A stretch of 64,000 nt of DNA from Nocardia colli (GTDB lineage Bacteria > Actinomycetota > Actinomycetes > Mycobacteriales > Mycobacteriaceae), in the NCBI RefSeq assembly GCF_008704205.1, contig NZ_VXLC01000001.1, positions 248,001 to 312,000 of the forward strand, given 5' to 3'. Shown here in pieces: positions 16,898-25,733 of this stretch; position 1 is the stretch's first letter, and every line of letters starts with the position of its first letter. A program made the translations under genes and the position numbers. The notes beneath the pieces were generated by a model. The model saw only the letters and a list, made by a program, of their open reading frames with translations, did not search any database and had not been told where the DNA came from.

Positions 16898-17689
16898 CTA
16901 GACGACGTCCACTCGGACGCCGGTGGCGCGGATGGCGGCCACGGCGGAGGGGTCGGCGTCGGTGTCGGTGACCAGGACTTGGACCTGTTCTATGGTGCAG
17001 ATTCGGGCCAGGGCGGTGCGTTCGAGTTTGTCGGCGGTGGCTACGACCATGACGTGGCGGGAGCGGCGGACCATTTCGGTGGTGACGCCGGCCTCGTCGA
17101 TGTGGCGGCATTGGGCGCCGCCCTCGGCGGAGATGGCGTTGACGCCGAGGATCAGTTCGTCGAGGCGGAGTTCGGCGAGGGCGCGTTCGGCCAGCGGGCC
17201 GTGCAGTTCGTAGGACTCGCGGCGGGCCACGCCGCCGAGGACGACGGTGCGCATGTGCGGGCGCAATACCATTTCGCCGGCGATGTTGAGCGCGTTGGTG
17301 ACGAGGGTCAGTTGTTCGTCGCCGGTCATGCCGAGATCGGTGCGGCCGGCCAGGGCCCGGGCCACCGCGGTGGTGGTCGTGCCGCCGTTCATCGCGATCA
17401 CCTTGTGCGGATCCACCAGGGACGCAGCATGTTCGGCGATCCGCTGCTTCGCCTCGCCGCCGGTCTGCCGGTAGCGAGCCGGCAGGTCGTAGGCGACGGA
17501 GGTCGCGACGACACCGCCGTGAGTCCTGGTCGCCAGCTGCTGTTCGGCGAGCGCGGTGAAGTCGCGGCGGACCGTGGCGGAGGACACGCCGAGTCGCTCG
17601 GCTGCCTCCTCCACGGACAGCCGCCCGGATTCGGCGAGCAGTTCGAGCAGCCGGTTCCACCGCTGGGGGCGGTCGGTTGGTCCGGTCAT
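16898..17689 (-). CDS. DeoR/GlpR-family sugar-phosphate-responsive regulator
   Basis: 263 residues. The DeoR-type HTH is at the N-terminus (RLSVEEAAERLGVSSATVRRDF), and the C-terminal DeoRC sensor has NGGTTTTAVARAL, TNALNIAGEM, LGG(V)ARRESYELHG and GVNAISAEGG. Family members are repressors released by phosphorylated sugars such as tagatose, galactosamine or fructose phosphates. It is not next to a sugar operon here; the nearest is the amino-sugar locus at 24-32 kb, which has no regulator of its own, so control of that locus in trans is possible. The ATG at 17689 follows a GGTGGTGTGAG stretch. Confidence 0.9.
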   Translation of the reverse strand: MTGPTDRPQRWNRLLELLAESGRLSVEEAAERLGVSSATVRRDFTALAEQQLATRTHGGVVATSVAYDLPARYRQTGGEAKQRIAEHAASLVDPHKVIAMNGGTTTTAVARALAGRTDLGMTGDEQLTLVTNALNIAGEMVLRPHMRTVVLGGVARRESYELHGPLAERALAELRLDELILGVNAISAEGGAQCRHIDEAGVTTEMVRRSRHVMVVATADKLERTALARICTIEQVQVLVTDTDADPSAVAAIRATGVRVDVV

Positions 17690-17801
17690 CTCACACCACC
17701 CCGGACCCGACCTGCTGTTTTTCTAGGCACGCGCACAATCTGACCATAGGCACGCTGCCGACCGTAGAGATTCCGGTGCGGCAATGCCAAGCGACGCCGC
17801 C

Positions 17802-19910
17802 TCAGCGGTGCATCGCGGAGGCGCCGGCCAGCGGCACGGTGAGGAACGAGGCCGCGCCTTCGGTGCGCTGAACGTCATAGACGCCGCCGAGCAGCGCCGG
17901 ATAATCCTTCGGGTTGACGATGTGGGTGGGCGCGTCACCGGAGCCGATAGTGATCTGCAAACGGTGGCCCGGCTCGAAGACGTGGACGGCCGGGCGGATC
18001 TTGACGTTGTACTCGGTCACCTGGCCGGGAATCACCGGCAGCATCGACTCCCGGGTGCCGGGATGAAACGCGCCGAGCACGCTGCCGTCCGGGGCACGCC
18101 ACGTCCGATCCTCGTCCAGCGCGCGGAAGTTGCCGGCGAGCTGGCCGTCGGTCAGCGCGAGCGCCGTGCCGTCGGGCGCGATGTCCTGAACGGTCACGCC
18201 GAACGCCGAGGCGGGCGTGCTCGACGTAGCGAACAGGGTGGCGCCGATGGGACCGCCGAGCACCGTCGGCTCGGTGAACGCGTCGGTGGTGTACTGCGGA
18301 TTGTCCAGCAGCCCAGGCACATCCGGGTGCGCGGGGAACTGCGCACAGGGGTCATCGATACCGGCCATCGTGGTGAGCAGTTCGTACACGCCGGAGAAGT
18401 TCCGGGAGAACGAGGCATTGCAGATGGTGCCGCCGTTGACCGGGCTGAAGGTCACCCGGTCCGAACCTGCCCGATCCACCGGACGATCCGGCGTCAACCG
18501 GCCACCGGCCGCCAAATACAAGTCCTGCGTGGGTGTTTCCCGCATCGGATAGGTAGCGCTCTCGATCACGCTGCCGTTGACGTCGATCGCGTGCAGCGGT
18601 GTCTTCGTCTCATCGATCCCGTTGCGGTCGTTCTTCAACCACCGGTCGAACCAGGCCAACTGAAGGGAGTGCATGTCGATGTCGGTGTTGCGTTGCTCGC
18701 CGGGCTGGATGTGGAACCAAGGGCCGGTGAGCATTTGGAAGCGTCCGCTCGATGGCGCGTCCGCCGGCATCGGCCCGTTGTGCGAGCGTCCCGCGTACGC
18801 GTTCTGTAGTCCGGCGAAGGTGCGCGGCGTCCCGTCCTGGAGCAGGTCGTATTGCCCGCTGATCAGGTAGGTCGGAATGTCGTTCGCTGCAATCTGTTCC
18901 ACCACGTTGTCGATCGCGCGCGACTCCCAGTACGGGCTGTTGTATGCCTTGTCACCATCGAGCAGAGCGTTGAACACCGAGTGCCAGGTGCCGTCCGTGC
19001 GGAAGTGCGAGATCAGATGGTCGACGAAGACGCCGGCCAGCTTGTCCGGCTCCCGGTACAACCCGAGGATCGGATCGATCTGCGGCAGCAGGGTGATCGG
19101 GAATTGCAGCATCGAAGCCAGGAAGGCGATGTTGTAGAACCCGTCGTGGTCCAGCAGATCCTGGAACGCGTGGTTGCCCGGCATCAGCGGAAACAGCGCT
19201 TTGACCGGCGAATCCGGTTCCAGCACACCGGCGGTGAAGAGTTCGCTCATCCCGAGATACGACAGGCCCCACAGACCGATCTCACCGGTCGAGTTGGGTA
19301 GCCCTGCGGCCCAATGGATTACCCGCTTGGAGTCCGTCCGCTCCTGCGGTTGCAGGATGCTCCATTGCCCGCCCGAGGATCCGGTGCCGCGAATATCCAC
19401 GATGACGCTGATGTACCCGCGCTTGACGAAGTAGTCGCCGTAACCCGCCGCATCGCTGATCTGCTCGGCCACGTCGATGACGCTGGGCAGTGCGTTCTGC
19501 ACGAGCGGACCGAGCCCCTCGTAGGACAGCAGCCGCACGAAGCCTGCGCTGTCCTTGCCGTATGCCGTCTGGGTCAACACGATCGGGAACGGGCCGGGTG
19601 CGGGCGCGCCGGACGCGTCGGTCGGGTACCGCACGTCCGCGCGCAGCACCACGCCGTCCGCCATCGGCAGCTCGACGTTCTTCTGCTCGCCGACGCCATA
19701 ACGTTCGGGTCCCGGATTCCACCCCTCGGGCAATCCGGTGCGAGCATCCGCCTTCGGAAACCCGTTGGCAGGCAACGGATCGGCGAGTGCGGACGGCGCG
19801 GCGATCGGCAGCATCGAGGAAACCGCGAGAATGCCCACCGCGATTCGAGCCGCGATCGACGTGGCCGTGGCGAACCCACGCCGCCTCGGCCGGCTATCGG
19901 TCATCATCAT
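17802..19910 (-). CDS. Secreted CocE/NonD-family alpha/beta hydrolase
   Basis: 702 residues. The N-terminus is a signal peptide with an Arg-rich start, a hydrophobic core and an ALADPLP cleavage region. The catalytic Ser is in GLWGLSYLG, the Asp in SGQYDLLQDG and the His in GPWFHIQPG; a jelly-roll C-terminal domain typical of X-Pro dipeptidyl-peptidases and cocaine esterases follows. The substrate is unknown and may be an ester or an acyl dipeptide. The start overlaps the stop of the acyl-CoA synthetase gene by 4 bp, with three consecutive ATG codons available, so the two are coupled. Confidence 0.9.
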   Translation of the reverse strand: MMMTDSRPRRRGFATATSIAARIAVGILAVSSMLPIAAPSALADPLPANGFPKADARTGLPEGWNPGPERYGVGEQKNVELPMADGVVLRADVRYPTDASGAPAPGPFPIVLTQTAYGKDSAGFVRLLSYEGLGPLVQNALPSVIDVAEQISDAAGYGDYFVKRGYISVIVDIRGTGSSGGQWSILQPQERTDSKRVIHWAAGLPNSTGEIGLWGLSYLGMSELFTAGVLEPDSPVKALFPLMPGNHAFQDLLDHDGFYNIAFLASMLQFPITLLPQIDPILGLYREPDKLAGVFVDHLISHFRTDGTWHSVFNALLDGDKAYNSPYWESRAIDNVVEQIAANDIPTYLISGQYDLLQDGTPRTFAGLQNAYAGRSHNGPMPADAPSSGRFQMLTGPWFHIQPGEQRNTDIDMHSLQLAWFDRWLKNDRNGIDETKTPLHAIDVNGSVIESATYPMRETPTQDLYLAAGGRLTPDRPVDRAGSDRVTFSPVNGGTICNASFSRNFSGVYELLTTMAGIDDPCAQFPAHPDVPGLLDNPQYTTDAFTEPTVLGGPIGATLFATSSTPASAFGVTVQDIAPDGTALALTDGQLAGNFRALDEDRTWRAPDGSVLGAFHPGTRESMLPVIPGQVTEYNVKIRPAVHVFEPGHRLQITIGSGDAPTHIVNPKDYPALLGGVYDVQRTEGAASFLTVPLAGASAMHR

Positions 19911-21553
19911 TGATCACCGCCAGCCCATCGGTGATCAACGGTCAGATCCCGGCGCAAGAGCTTTCCGGTGCTGGTGCGCGGAAGCTCGGCGAGGAAGGTG
20001 ACATCGCGCGGCACCTTGAACCGCGCCAGATTCGCCTTCACATGCGCCCGCACCGCATCGGCGTCCAGCTCCTGATCGGGGTGCCGCACCACGAAAGCCG
20101 CCAGCCGCTGGCCGAATTCGTCGTCCGGCACCGCGACGATCGCCGCCTCCGCAATGGCCGGATGGGCGTACAGCAGCTCCTCGACCTCGCCGGGAAAGAC
20201 GTTCTCGCCGCCGGAGACGATCATGTCGTCGTCGCGTCCGTCGATGAACAGCCGCCCGCCCGAATCCCAGTGCCCCACATCGCCGGAGGACAACAAGCCA
20301 TCGATGCCGTCCTTGTTGCCGCCACCGGAGTACCCGGCGAACGACAGCCGGCTGCGCACGTAAATCGTGCCGCGCACACCAGGTTCGGTAACTACTTTGC
20401 CGTCCTCGTCGTAGAGCCGGACCGTCACCGCGGTCGGCGGCTTGCCGACCGTCCCGGACGCCGCTCGCCAGTCCTCGGGCGTCGCGATGGCCGCCACGCC
20501 GACCTCGGTCGATCCGTAGAAGTTGTAGAGCACGTCACCGAACGCCTCGGTGGCCGAATTCCCCAGCGCGGCAGGCAGAGCCGATCCCGCACTGAACACG
20601 ATGCGCAGACTCTCCGTGTGGTACTTCGCCAAGATCTCCGGACCGAGTTCGAGGATCCGGCGCAGCATGGTCGGCACCAGCACGAGCACCTGCGCCTGGT
20701 GATCGGCCACGGCGGCCAGCGTCGCCTCGGCGTCGAATCGCCTGCGCAGCACCACCGTCGAGGCCAGCGACAAGGCCAGGACGAATTGATTCAGCGCGGT
20801 GCCGTGGAACAGTGGGGCGGCCAGCACCAGGGTCTGATTGCGGCGCAACGGAATCCGCTCCAGTAGCGCGGACGCGGCGAGCGGCGACTTGATCTCACGC
20901 GGCACCCCCTTCGGCGTCCCGGTGGTCCCGCCGGTCAGCAGCACGAATCCACCCTGCCGCAGCGGCGGAGCCAGCTCGGCCGGGTCGTTGCCCGCGATCA
21001 GCTCGGCGACGGTCGGGAGGCCGTCGACCCCGACGCCATCGTGCACGGCGAGCACCCGCCGCACCTGCGCCGGCAATACCTGCAACAGCTCGCCGAATTC
21101 CTGGTCGTGCACCACGACGTGCACACCTTCGCGCGCCACCACATCGGCCAGCTGCGGCCCCGCGAACCCGGTATTGAGCAGCACCAGCCGCGCGCCGATC
21201 TTCGCCGCGCCCAGCATGGTGTCCACCAGCTCGCGCCGGTCCCGGACCAGCGCCGCGACGGTATCGCCCGCCCCGAGCCCGAGCGCGGTGAACCCGCGGG
21301 CCAGCGCATTGCCGCGCGCCTCGAGCTCCCGGTAGGTCAGCGGACCGAGCTCATCGATCAGCGCGACCCGATCGGGCTCGCGCCGTGCCGACATCCGCAC
21401 CGGCCCGGCGATCCCGCCGAACTGCCGGACCGCCCGCGAGGCTCGCACCAGGTCGACCGGCGCGAGCAGATTCAGCACCCCGGCGCGTTGCAGCACGCCC
21501 ACCGAATGCAGACTGACCACCAGCGCGCGAACGGCACTTCCGATGGAGGACAT
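19907..21553 (-). CDS. Acyl-CoA synthetase (FadD-type AMP-binding enzyme)
   Basis: 548 residues. The AMP-binding P-loop is LLTGGTTGTPKGVPR, the A5 motif is YGSTEVG, the A7/A8 region is SSGDVGHWDSGGRLFIDGRDDDMIVSGGENV, and the catalytic Lys is in RTSTGKLLRRDL. The enzyme activates a carboxylic acid to its CoA thioester, most likely a fatty acid. The start at 21553 has a GGAG six bases upstream. It follows a TetR gene and is translationally coupled to the secreted hydrolase gene, so the hydrolase may release the acid that this enzyme activates. Confidence 0.93.
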   Translation of the reverse strand: MSSIGSAVRALVVSLHSVGVLQRAGVLNLLAPVDLVRASRAVRQFGGIAGPVRMSARREPDRVALIDELGPLTYRELEARGNALARGFTALGLGAGDTVAALVRDRRELVDTMLGAAKIGARLVLLNTGFAGPQLADVVAREGVHVVVHDQEFGELLQVLPAQVRRVLAVHDGVGVDGLPTVAELIAGNDPAELAPPLRQGGFVLLTGGTTGTPKGVPREIKSPLAASALLERIPLRRNQTLVLAAPLFHGTALNQFVLALSLASTVVLRRRFDAEATLAAVADHQAQVLVLVPTMLRRILELGPEILAKYHTESLRIVFSAGSALPAALGNSATEAFGDVLYNFYGSTEVGVAAIATPEDWRAASGTVGKPPTAVTVRLYDEDGKVVTEPGVRGTIYVRSRLSFAGYSGGGNKDGIDGLLSSGDVGHWDSGGRLFIDGRDDDMIVSGGENVFPGEVEELLYAHPAIAEAAIVAVPDDEFGQRLAAFVVRHPDQELDADAVRAHVKANLARFKVPRDVTFLAELPRTSTGKLLRRDLTVDHRWAGGDQ

Positions 21554-21636
21554 GAACACTCCGTCCAGAGAATCGTCGGCCCCCTCGAACAAGGGAGCCG
21601 AATCGACTGTAGGAGATTTCCGTCAATTCGGCAATA

Positions 21637-21690
21637 CATCTTTTCAGATGAACATTACAACTGAACCACCAACCGGTTCCACTGGTTTCA
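21637..21690. promoter_or_regulatory. Candidate control region upstream of the acyl-CoA synthetase gene
   Basis: The 139-bp gap holds CATCT-TTTC-AGATG (21637-21650) and an 8-bp palindrome AACCGGTT (21671-21678), flanked by an imperfect TGAACCA/TGGTTTCA pair. Either may be a binding site for the TetR protein encoded just upstream. Confidence 0.3.
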
Positions 21691-21692
21691 AA

Positions 21693-22346
21693 TCAGGTGA
21701 GCGCGAGCCCGGAGTTCACGAAATACGCGATCTCCTCGCATATTTCGTCCACGCTCAGCACCGAATCGGGCAGCGTGCTCTGCACCAATTCCTGCGCGAG
21801 CGAGTTCACCGCGCCGATCACCGCGAGCGCGAAGAGATCGAACCGCCGCGGCTTGGCCTCGCCGCGTTCGACCCCGCGCTCCGCCTCGCTGATGATCAAG
21901 GCAGAAAGCAGGCGCCGCTGATCCCTGCGCCACTCCTCCACCTTGTGGCTGACGCCGACCACTTCGACATAACAGACCCGGGCCGACCGATGGTCGGCGC
22001 AGGTCACCGAGAGATAAGCGCGGAAACTCTCGACCACCCGGGTGGAGAGCGGATCATTCTCGGTTTTCGCCAGCGCTTCCAAGGCCCGCTCGACCGCGTG
22101 CGAGGTGGTCCGATTGACCAGCGCGATGAGCAAAGCCTCACGACTGCCCATATCTTCGTAGAAACTGCGCGTGGACACATTCGCGACCGCACACAGCCGC
22201 TCGATGGAAGTGGCTGCGTAACCCTGGGTTCCGAATAATTCGAGGGCGGCATCGATCAAACGAGTCTGCCGCTGCGCCACTCGTTGTTCCCGTGACAGCC
22301 CGCCGTAGCTGCGACCGTCCTTCGATTCCTCTTCCCGCCGTGCCAC
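21693..22346 (-). CDS. TetR-family regulator
   Basis: 217 residues beginning with GTG. The HTH is RLIDAALELFGTQGYAATSIERLCAVANVSTRSFYEDMGSREAL, a textbook TetR N-terminus. The C-terminal domain is helical and unremarkable. It is on the same strand as and 139 bp upstream of the acyl-CoA synthetase gene, and 67 bp downstream of the secretory lipase gene. A role in regulating fatty-acid or ester use by these neighbours is inferred from position. Confidence 0.9.
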   Translation of the reverse strand: MARREEESKDGRSYGGLSREQRVAQRQTRLIDAALELFGTQGYAATSIERLCAVANVSTRSFYEDMGSREALLIALVNRTTSHAVERALEALAKTENDPLSTRVVESFRAYLSVTCADHRSARVCYVEVVGVSHKVEEWRRDQRRLLSALIISEAERGVERGEAKPRRFDLFALAVIGAVNSLAQELVQSTLPDSVLSVDEICEEIAYFVNSGLALT

Positions 22347-22413
22347 CGTTCGATGCTACCCGCTGACCCGCCCCGACCCCGGCACGGACATCGGTCCGAG
22401 CCGGGGTCGCGGA

Positions 22414-23811
22414 CTAGTTGTGCTGGCCGATGGCATATCCGACGAGGGCCTGTGCCATCGGCGGCAGAATCTCCGCCAGGGCCTGGCCGAACTGCGGTTC
22501 ACCGATGGTGCTGACCGGATTGGTGATCGAGCAGCCCTGCGGCGCGGCGACACCGTTGAGCCGGTCTTTGAGCCAATAGAAAGCGCCGGGCAGATGCGAG
22601 AGCACACCGGAGAGATGTTCGGCCGCGAATTCCCGGACATAGGTCACGCTCGGCGCGCCCTCGGCACAGTATTTCCGCACGGCCGAGTCGGTACCGGCAA
22701 TCGGAATCAGTTCGTCGTTCTGCGCGTGATAGAAGTAGATCGGCACGCTCGGCTTCTGTTGTCCGAGTGAATTATCCGCGATCGCCTCCCGGATCTCCGG
22801 CAGGGACAATGGATCACCGCCCTGGAAAGTGCCGAAGTAGTTGAACCCGGGGAACAGGATCGCTCCTTGCGGATGACACAGCACCTTCTTCGACGCCATG
22901 ACGAATTGCCCGAGCAGATCCACCCTTTCGCGCATCACGCGCTGCATTTCCGGGTATTCGGTCGAGATGCCGACGATCGCGGCCGAAATGAGCCCGGCGT
23001 AGACACCGCCGTTGTTGTGCCGCACCACCCCGGCATAGTCGCCGGCCGCGACACCGCCCGCGGCGATACCGACGATATTCAGTTCGGGCGCGTAACTCTC
23101 TTTGATCTCCGGGACGAACGCGGACGGAATCGTGCCGCCCGAGTAACCCCACAGTGCCGCCGGTGTTTCCGGCCCGCTCAGTTGCGCGGGCGCGAAGTTC
23201 TCCGCGGCCCGAATTCCGTCGAGCGTGGCCTGCGCATTCATCCGGGACGCGCCGTACGCCGAATTCGGCCCCTGATAGTCGGGCATCGCGATCGTCCAGC
23301 CCTGCCCGAGACCCGCGGCGATCGGAATGAGCGTCTCCGCCGCGTTCACGTAATCGACCGGGATGGCGCCGGATTGGGCCACATACGACGGGGCGCAATA
23401 CTGCGCGACGCTGTCCTCGGCGATCTGATACGACAGCAGCTTGGACCCGCCGGCCGGCGCGGGACCGCGCGGCTTCAGGATCGTGGTGACCGTCGAGATC
23501 GGCTCACCGTGGCTGTCGGTGGTGCGGTAAAGCAGTTGCCACGCATCGACATTCAGCTGCACGATGCCCATGAACGCCGGAAAGATCGCCCGCGCGCGCA
23601 GGATCTCGCCGGGCTGTGCCGCGGCGACCACCCCCGCCGCCGGCTTGTAGAAGTCGTCGAGCTCGGGCGGCAGGGTGAGCGCGGGAGCCGGTTCGATCCG
23701 GACACTCTCCCGCTCCCCCGGCGCCGCCTGCCCCGAACCGAATGCCGCCCACGCCGCCATCAGCGCGATGACGCCGAGGACTACCACGCGCCCACCATTG
23801 CGCACGTTCAT
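22414..23811 (-). CDS. Secretory lipase-family protein (LIP, PF03583-like)
   Basis: 465 residues with an N-terminal signal sequence (hydrophobic VVVLGVIALMAAWAAF, then a likely cut near QAAPGE). The family is recognised by MPDYQGPNSAYG, the nucleophile elbow WGYSGGTIPSAF, and late catalytic residues around YFYHAQNDELIP and AAEHLSG. Secretory lipases hydrolyse acylglycerols outside the cell. A GGGAAGG precedes the ATG. A homologue from the same family is encoded at 39991-41226. The neighbouring acyl-CoA synthetase could use released fatty acids. Confidence 0.9.
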   Translation of the reverse strand: MNVRNGGRVVVLGVIALMAAWAAFGSGQAAPGERESVRIEPAPALTLPPELDDFYKPAAGVVAAAQPGEILRARAIFPAFMGIVQLNVDAWQLLYRTTDSHGEPISTVTTILKPRGPAPAGGSKLLSYQIAEDSVAQYCAPSYVAQSGAIPVDYVNAAETLIPIAAGLGQGWTIAMPDYQGPNSAYGASRMNAQATLDGIRAAENFAPAQLSGPETPAALWGYSGGTIPSAFVPEIKESYAPELNIVGIAAGGVAAGDYAGVVRHNNGGVYAGLISAAIVGISTEYPEMQRVMRERVDLLGQFVMASKKVLCHPQGAILFPGFNYFGTFQGGDPLSLPEIREAIADNSLGQQKPSVPIYFYHAQNDELIPIAGTDSAVRKYCAEGAPSVTYVREFAAEHLSGVLSHLPGAFYWLKDRLNGVAAPQGCSITNPVSTIGEPQFGQALAEILPPMAQALVGYAIGQHN

Positions 23812-23945
23812 CGAAGTGCCTTCCCGTTACCGATACCGGTAAGGGATATTTTCAGATAACCGGCAAGAAGTCCAGACTCAGACAGTGGTTCGGCTCATAA
23901 CACGCCGAAAGCGGGTGGCGCAGCGCACCACCCGCTTCGGCAGAA

Positions 23946-24854
23946 CTACTTGACGCTGCCCGCGGTAAGCCCTGCTACCAGGCGCTTCTCGATGAACGCG
24001 AACAGGATCACGACCGGGATGATACCGACCGTGGAGATAGCGAACACGTATTGCCACGAGGTGTCGTACTGGCCGACAAACTTGGTCAGCGCGACCGACA
24101 GCGGCTGATTCTCCGGGGTGGTCAGCACCACCAGGCTGGCCGCGAACTCGTTCCAGCAGGAGACGATGACGAAGATCGTCGCCGTCACGATGCCCGGCCA
24201 GACCAGCGGCAGGCTCACCCGGACCAGGATCTGCCAGCGGCTCAGCCCGTCCAGCATCGCGGCCTCCTCGATCTCCACCGGAATGGAGGCGAAGAAGCTG
24301 TGCAGGATCCACACCGCGAACGACAGGTTGAACGCCGCGTTCACCAGGATCATCGCCAGCCAGGTGTCGTTGATGCCGACCGCGAAGAACTCCCGGATCA
24401 AACCGGTGACCAGCACCGTCGGCTGCAACATCTGAGTGACCAGCACCAGACCGAGGAACACCGCACGACCCGGAAACTTGTGCCGCGCCGTGTAATACGC
24501 CGCCGGGATGGCGACCAGCAGCACGAGCACCGTGGCGAACACCGAAATGATCACCGTGCTGGCCAGATTGAACGGCAGCGGCGTTTCCGGGGTGTCCCAC
24601 ATGGTGGAGTAGTTGTCCGGATGCCAGGTCTCCGGGATGTATGTCGGTGGGATGCGCAGGATTTCGGCCCTGCTCTTCAGCGAGCCGAGCACCATCACGA
24701 TGAACGGCAGCAGGAACAGCGCGGCCAGCACGACGCCGACCGCGGTCAGTTCCCAGCGCCGCCGCTTCGCCCGGGCGCCGGGACGCGCGTCCGAATCGGC
24801 CACCGCCACCGCGCCCGTGACCTTCTCGATGTGCGTCACATCCGCCGCGGTCAT
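23946..24854 (-). CDS. Carbohydrate ABC transporter permease (MalG-type)
   Basis: 302 residues with six hydrophobic segments and the EAA loop IPVEIEEAAMLDGLSRWQIL followed by LPLVWPGIVTA, as in MalG/UgpE-type permeases. The ATG at 24854 has AGGAGGT upstream and overlaps the stop of the other permease gene by 4 bp. It is the last gene of the importer operon, and no ATPase gene is present, so an ATPase shared by several sugar importers (MsiK-like) must be encoded elsewhere, as is common in actinobacteria. Confidence 0.93.
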   Translation of the reverse strand: MTAADVTHIEKVTGAVAVADSDARPGARAKRRRWELTAVGVVLAALFLLPFIVMVLGSLKSRAEILRIPPTYIPETWHPDNYSTMWDTPETPLPFNLASTVIISVFATVLVLLVAIPAAYYTARHKFPGRAVFLGLVLVTQMLQPTVLVTGLIREFFAVGINDTWLAMILVNAAFNLSFAVWILHSFFASIPVEIEEAAMLDGLSRWQILVRVSLPLVWPGIVTATIFVIVSCWNEFAASLVVLTTPENQPLSVALTKFVGQYDTSWQYVFAISTVGIIPVVILFAFIEKRLVAGLTAGSVK

Positions 24855-25732
24855 CCGTCGACCTCCTGAGTCGGCCGGACCACCTTCACGTAGATCGCGA
24901 TGATGACGATGATCAGCACGAAGTTCAGCACGCTCATCGCCGCCGCCGTGTCGATCTGCTGATTCTGCCGAATCAGCTTGAACATCAACGTGGTTGTGGT
25001 GTCGGCTTGGAAACCCGCGATGCTGCCGGTGATCACCTGCAGAATCGGCAGCGAGTTGAACGAGTTGATGATGTTGATGATCGTCGCCACCGCGATGGCC
25101 GGACGCAGTTGCGGCAGCGTGAGAAAGCGGTAACGCTGCCACGCACTGGCCCCGTCGACCCGGCCCGCCTCGTTGATCTCGGCCGGAATCGATTGCAGCC
25201 CAGCCAGAATCGTGTAGGTGGTGAACGGGATGGAGACGAACACCGCGACGCCGATCGCGACCAGGAAGGCCGGCGTCGGCTGCTTGGTGAAGCCGTAACC
25301 CCGGTCCAGCAGGCCGATATCGACCAGGAACCGGTTGGCGATGCCGACGTCGGGATCGAGCATGTAGTAGAAGATCGTCGTCGTCATCACGACCGAGGCG
25401 GCCCACGGCACCAGGATCGCCATCCGCACCGCGGTGCGGCCGGGGAAATCCTTGTTCAGGAACTGGGCCAGCCCCGCCGAGATCACCAGGGTGATCAGCA
25501 CGACGGCGACAACCCAGATCACCGTGTGCGCGAGTACGGATCCCAGCTCCGAAATCCCGAACAGCGTGCGGAAGTTCTCCAGGCCGGCCGCGCCCCGGTC
25601 TTGACCGTAGGCGCTGAGATCCCGGGTACTGGTCCACAGCATGTAGCAGGCGGGAAAGGCGACGATAGCCGCGATCAAGACCAGCGAGGGCCCGATCCAC
25701 GGTATCGCCGCCAGAGTTCCTTTCCGTCGCAC
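24851..25732 (-). CDS. Carbohydrate ABC transporter permease (MalF-type)
   Basis: 293 residues starting with GTG, one base after the stop of the binding-protein gene. It has six membrane segments and the EAA loop IPAEINEAGRVDGASAWQRYRFLTLPQLRPAIAVA. It forms the channel with the downstream MalG-type permease. The importer lies back to back with the amino-sugar enzyme genes. Confidence 0.93.
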   Translation of the reverse strand: MRRKGTLAAIPWIGPSLVLIAAIVAFPACYMLWTSTRDLSAYGQDRGAAGLENFRTLFGISELGSVLAHTVIWVVAVVLITLVISAGLAQFLNKDFPGRTAVRMAILVPWAASVVMTTTIFYYMLDPDVGIANRFLVDIGLLDRGYGFTKQPTPAFLVAIGVAVFVSIPFTTYTILAGLQSIPAEINEAGRVDGASAWQRYRFLTLPQLRPAIAVATIINIINSFNSLPILQVITGSIAGFQADTTTTLMFKLIRQNQQIDTAAAMSVLNFVLIIVIIAIYVKVVRPTQEVDG

Positions 25733-25733
25733 G

